A DNA stretch of 6,698 nucleotides from the NCBI GenBank assembly GCA_017411235.1, contig JAFPMR010000300.1:1-6698 (forward strand), read 5' to 3'. This document shows positions 5,375-6,698 of this stretch, one piece after another. The DNA comes from Bacilli bacterium. Its GTDB lineage: Bacteria; Bacillota_I; Bacilli_A; RF39; UBA660. Below the pieces are notes generated by a model. The model did not search any database, was not told the DNA's origin, and saw only the letters and a list, made by a program, of their open reading frames with translations. Position numbers and translations under genes: made by a program. Position 1 is the first letter of the stretch. The number at the start of each line of letters is the position of its first letter.

Positions 5375-6334
5375 ATGAAAAAAGTATTAGTTACTGGTGC
5401 TGGTGGAGCAGTAGGTTTACAAACTATAAGATTCTTACTTAGTGAAGGTAAATACGAAATAACAGCATTGGAATTAAAAGATAAACAAGTTTATAAAAGA
5501 CTTAAAAGATTTAGAAAAAGAATTAGTATTGTTTATGGTGATGTAACTGATGCTGCTTTAATAGATGCTCTTATTAAAGAACATGATATAGTTATTCACT
5601 GAGCTGGTGTTTTACCACATTTAGCTAATGTAAGAGATGATTTATGTAAGGAAATAGATTTAAAAGGAACTATTCAAATAGTTGAATCTATTAGGGATTA
5701 TCATCCGGAATGTTATTTATTATATGCTTCTTCAACATCTGTTTATGGATATCAAGAAGATTATGAAAATGTAACAGTTAAAACAAAAGGTGTAATTGAT
5801 GAGAATGATAATTATTCTTTATGTAAGTTAGATGCTGAAGAATATATTAAAAAACATATTAAGAATTATAGTATTTTGAGATTAGCTTATATTACTTCTG
5901 ATCCTTGTCATGAATCATTAATATATAATGTTAGACCAAATACAGAAATGGAATTCTTATCACCGCAAGATGCAGGTTATGCATTTGTTAAATCTATTGA
6001 GTTTAGAAAAGAAATGAATAAGAAAATATATAATGTATCCGGTGGAGAAAAGTATCGTGATAACTATTATAACTTTTTGTTAAATGTCTTTAAGACATAT
6101 GGTTTATCAATTAGATTCTTATCTTCTTTAATGTTAGCAGATAAGAATTATAATGGTGGTTATTACAAGGATGCTGATAAATTAGAAGAGTTATTACACT
6201 ATAGAAGTAAAAATCTAGGTGTGTATTATCGTGGATTAATGAAATATAAAAAGAATCCTAGTAGATTATTACCAAGATTATTTGCTTTACCTTTTGTTGC
6301 TATTTATTCTAGAAAAGTAAAGAAGGATAAATAG
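5375..6334 (+). CDS. Extended SDR (NAD-dependent epimerase/dehydratase-like) with an in-frame TGA
   Basis: Read through the TGA at codon 76, this is a continuous frame of 319 codons. It is an extended short-chain dehydrogenase with a Rossmann fold: TGAGGAVG (7-14) binds dinucleotide, Glu33 at the end of strand 2 suggests NAD, and GDVTD (55-59) is the usual adenine-pocket motif. IVIH precedes the TGA and AGV follows, together forming the family's H-x-A-G strand-4 motif. The catalytic set lies downstream: YASSTSVYG (117-125) and Tyr147-x-x-x-Lys151. The second half has no further stop, shift or loss of motif. A strong site, AGAGAGGTGA (5361-5370), supports ATG 5375. Under table 11 it would appear as a 75-residue fragment and a separate C-terminal frame (a TTG at 5876 is available), neither a functional enzyme. 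Under table 4 it is one intact gene. The substrate, possibly a nucleotide sugar, cannot be told. Confidence 0.8.
5600..5602 (+). other. In-frame TGA codon in the SDR gene
   Basis: TGA lies between the His and Ala of the conserved H-x-A-G motif. It could be Trp (table 4), or a nonsense mutation from TTA (Leu, common here in homologues) or TGG. All 11 other Trp codons I counted in the window are TGG, and no gene in the window stops with TGA. Confidence 0.9.
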
Positions 6335-6335
6335 T

Positions 6336-6698
6336 ATGAGAGGTTTAGTATTAGAAGGTGGAGGATTAAAGGGTTCCTATCAAATAGGGGCTTTTTATGC
6401 TTTAAAAAGATGTGGTATAAAGTTTGATGGCTTTGTTGGTACATCCATTGGTTCTTTTAATGCGGCTTTACTAGCTTGTGGTAAAGAAAAGGAATTATTA
6501 GAGCTTTGGAGAAACTTAGATTTATCAGATACTTTGGGGTTAAAAGAAGAGTTTATTGATGATTATAATAATAATCGTAAGAGTATGAAAACTCTTAAAG
6601 AAGCCTTTGCTGAAGCTGGTGGAGTAATTAAAAACCATGGTATTAAATACGAAGGTATAATGGATTTAGCTAATAAGTATCTAAACTATAATGATTTG
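6336..6698 (+). CDS. Patatin-like phospholipase, N-terminal part (runs off the window)
   Basis: 121 codons are present and the frame is open at the window edge, so this is a partial gene. Patatin-like enzymes are Ser-Asp lipid acyl hydrolases, often membrane-associated. The oxyanion-hole loop reads GGGLKG (8-13) after a hydrophobic strand, and the nucleophile Ser37 sits in GTSIG (35-39). The catalytic Asp (usually a DGG/DGA motif) would lie beyond the window. The RssA/YlbK/YjjU-type layout fits. The start is one base after the SDR stop codon, with AGAAGGA (6321-6327) 8 nt upstream, so the two genes are probably cotranscribed. The Trp codon in this piece is TGG. Confidence 0.9.
   Translation, partial: MRGLVLEGGGLKGSYQIGAFYALKRCGIKFDGFVGTSIGSFNAALLACGKEKELLELWRNLDLSDTLGLKEEFIDDYNNNRKSMKTLKEAFAEAGGVIKNHGIKYEGIMDLANKYLNYNDL

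Noticed and set aside
5600..5620. Selenocysteine or programmed read-through at the TGA
   Set aside because: The only downstream hairpin is a 4-bp TGGT/ACCA stem (5605-5617), too weak for a bacterial SECIS, and the position is not a catalytic or usual Cys site in this family.
1..6698. CRISPR array, tRNA gene, transposase or prophage signature
   Set aside because: No regularly spaced repeats, cloverleaf sequence, transposase motif or phage gene was found on either strand.

Overview
The window is AT-rich DNA with all recognised genes on the + strand, short intergenic gaps, strong Shine-Dalgarno sites and a codon choice dominated by A- and T-ending codons. The gene set (a short 5S rRNA and the order tsaE-tsaB-rimI-tsaD, the same order as in Bacillus subtilis) points to a low-GC Gram-positive lineage, probably an uncultured, reduced-genome Bacilli or Mollicutes-like bacterium. 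The species cannot be named from the sequence. The stop codons of the seven genes that end here are 4 TAA, 3 TAG and no TGA, and one gene carries an internal TGA. The genetic code (table 11 or table 4) is therefore open.

Layout. About 100-204 is a 5S rRNA followed by a T-run. A promoter then leads into two tandem paralogues (291-1601 and 1641-2747). They share an almost identical N-terminal module of about 152 residues: two membrane segments resembling the TrbC/VirB2-like pilin family of Gram-positive bacteria, then a highly charged, probably coiled-coil stalk. Their C-terminal domains are unrelated: a putative beta-propeller in the first and an SGNH/GDSL hydrolase in the second. This 'same anchor, different head' pair is the most unusual thing in the window.

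From 2809 to 5334 lies the t6A tRNA-modification block: tsaE with its own extended -10 promoter, a terminator, a second promoter, then tsaB, rimI and tsaD with overlapping ends (11 and 14 nt), which suggests translational coupling. TsaB, TsaD and TsaE together install threonylcarbamoyl on A37 of ANN-decoding tRNAs. TsaC/Sua5, which makes the activated intermediate, is not in the window.

From 5375 onward is an extended short-chain dehydrogenase/epimerase-like gene (5375-6334) interrupted in frame by one TGA at 5600-5602. One base after it begins a patatin-like phospholipase, cut off by the window end.
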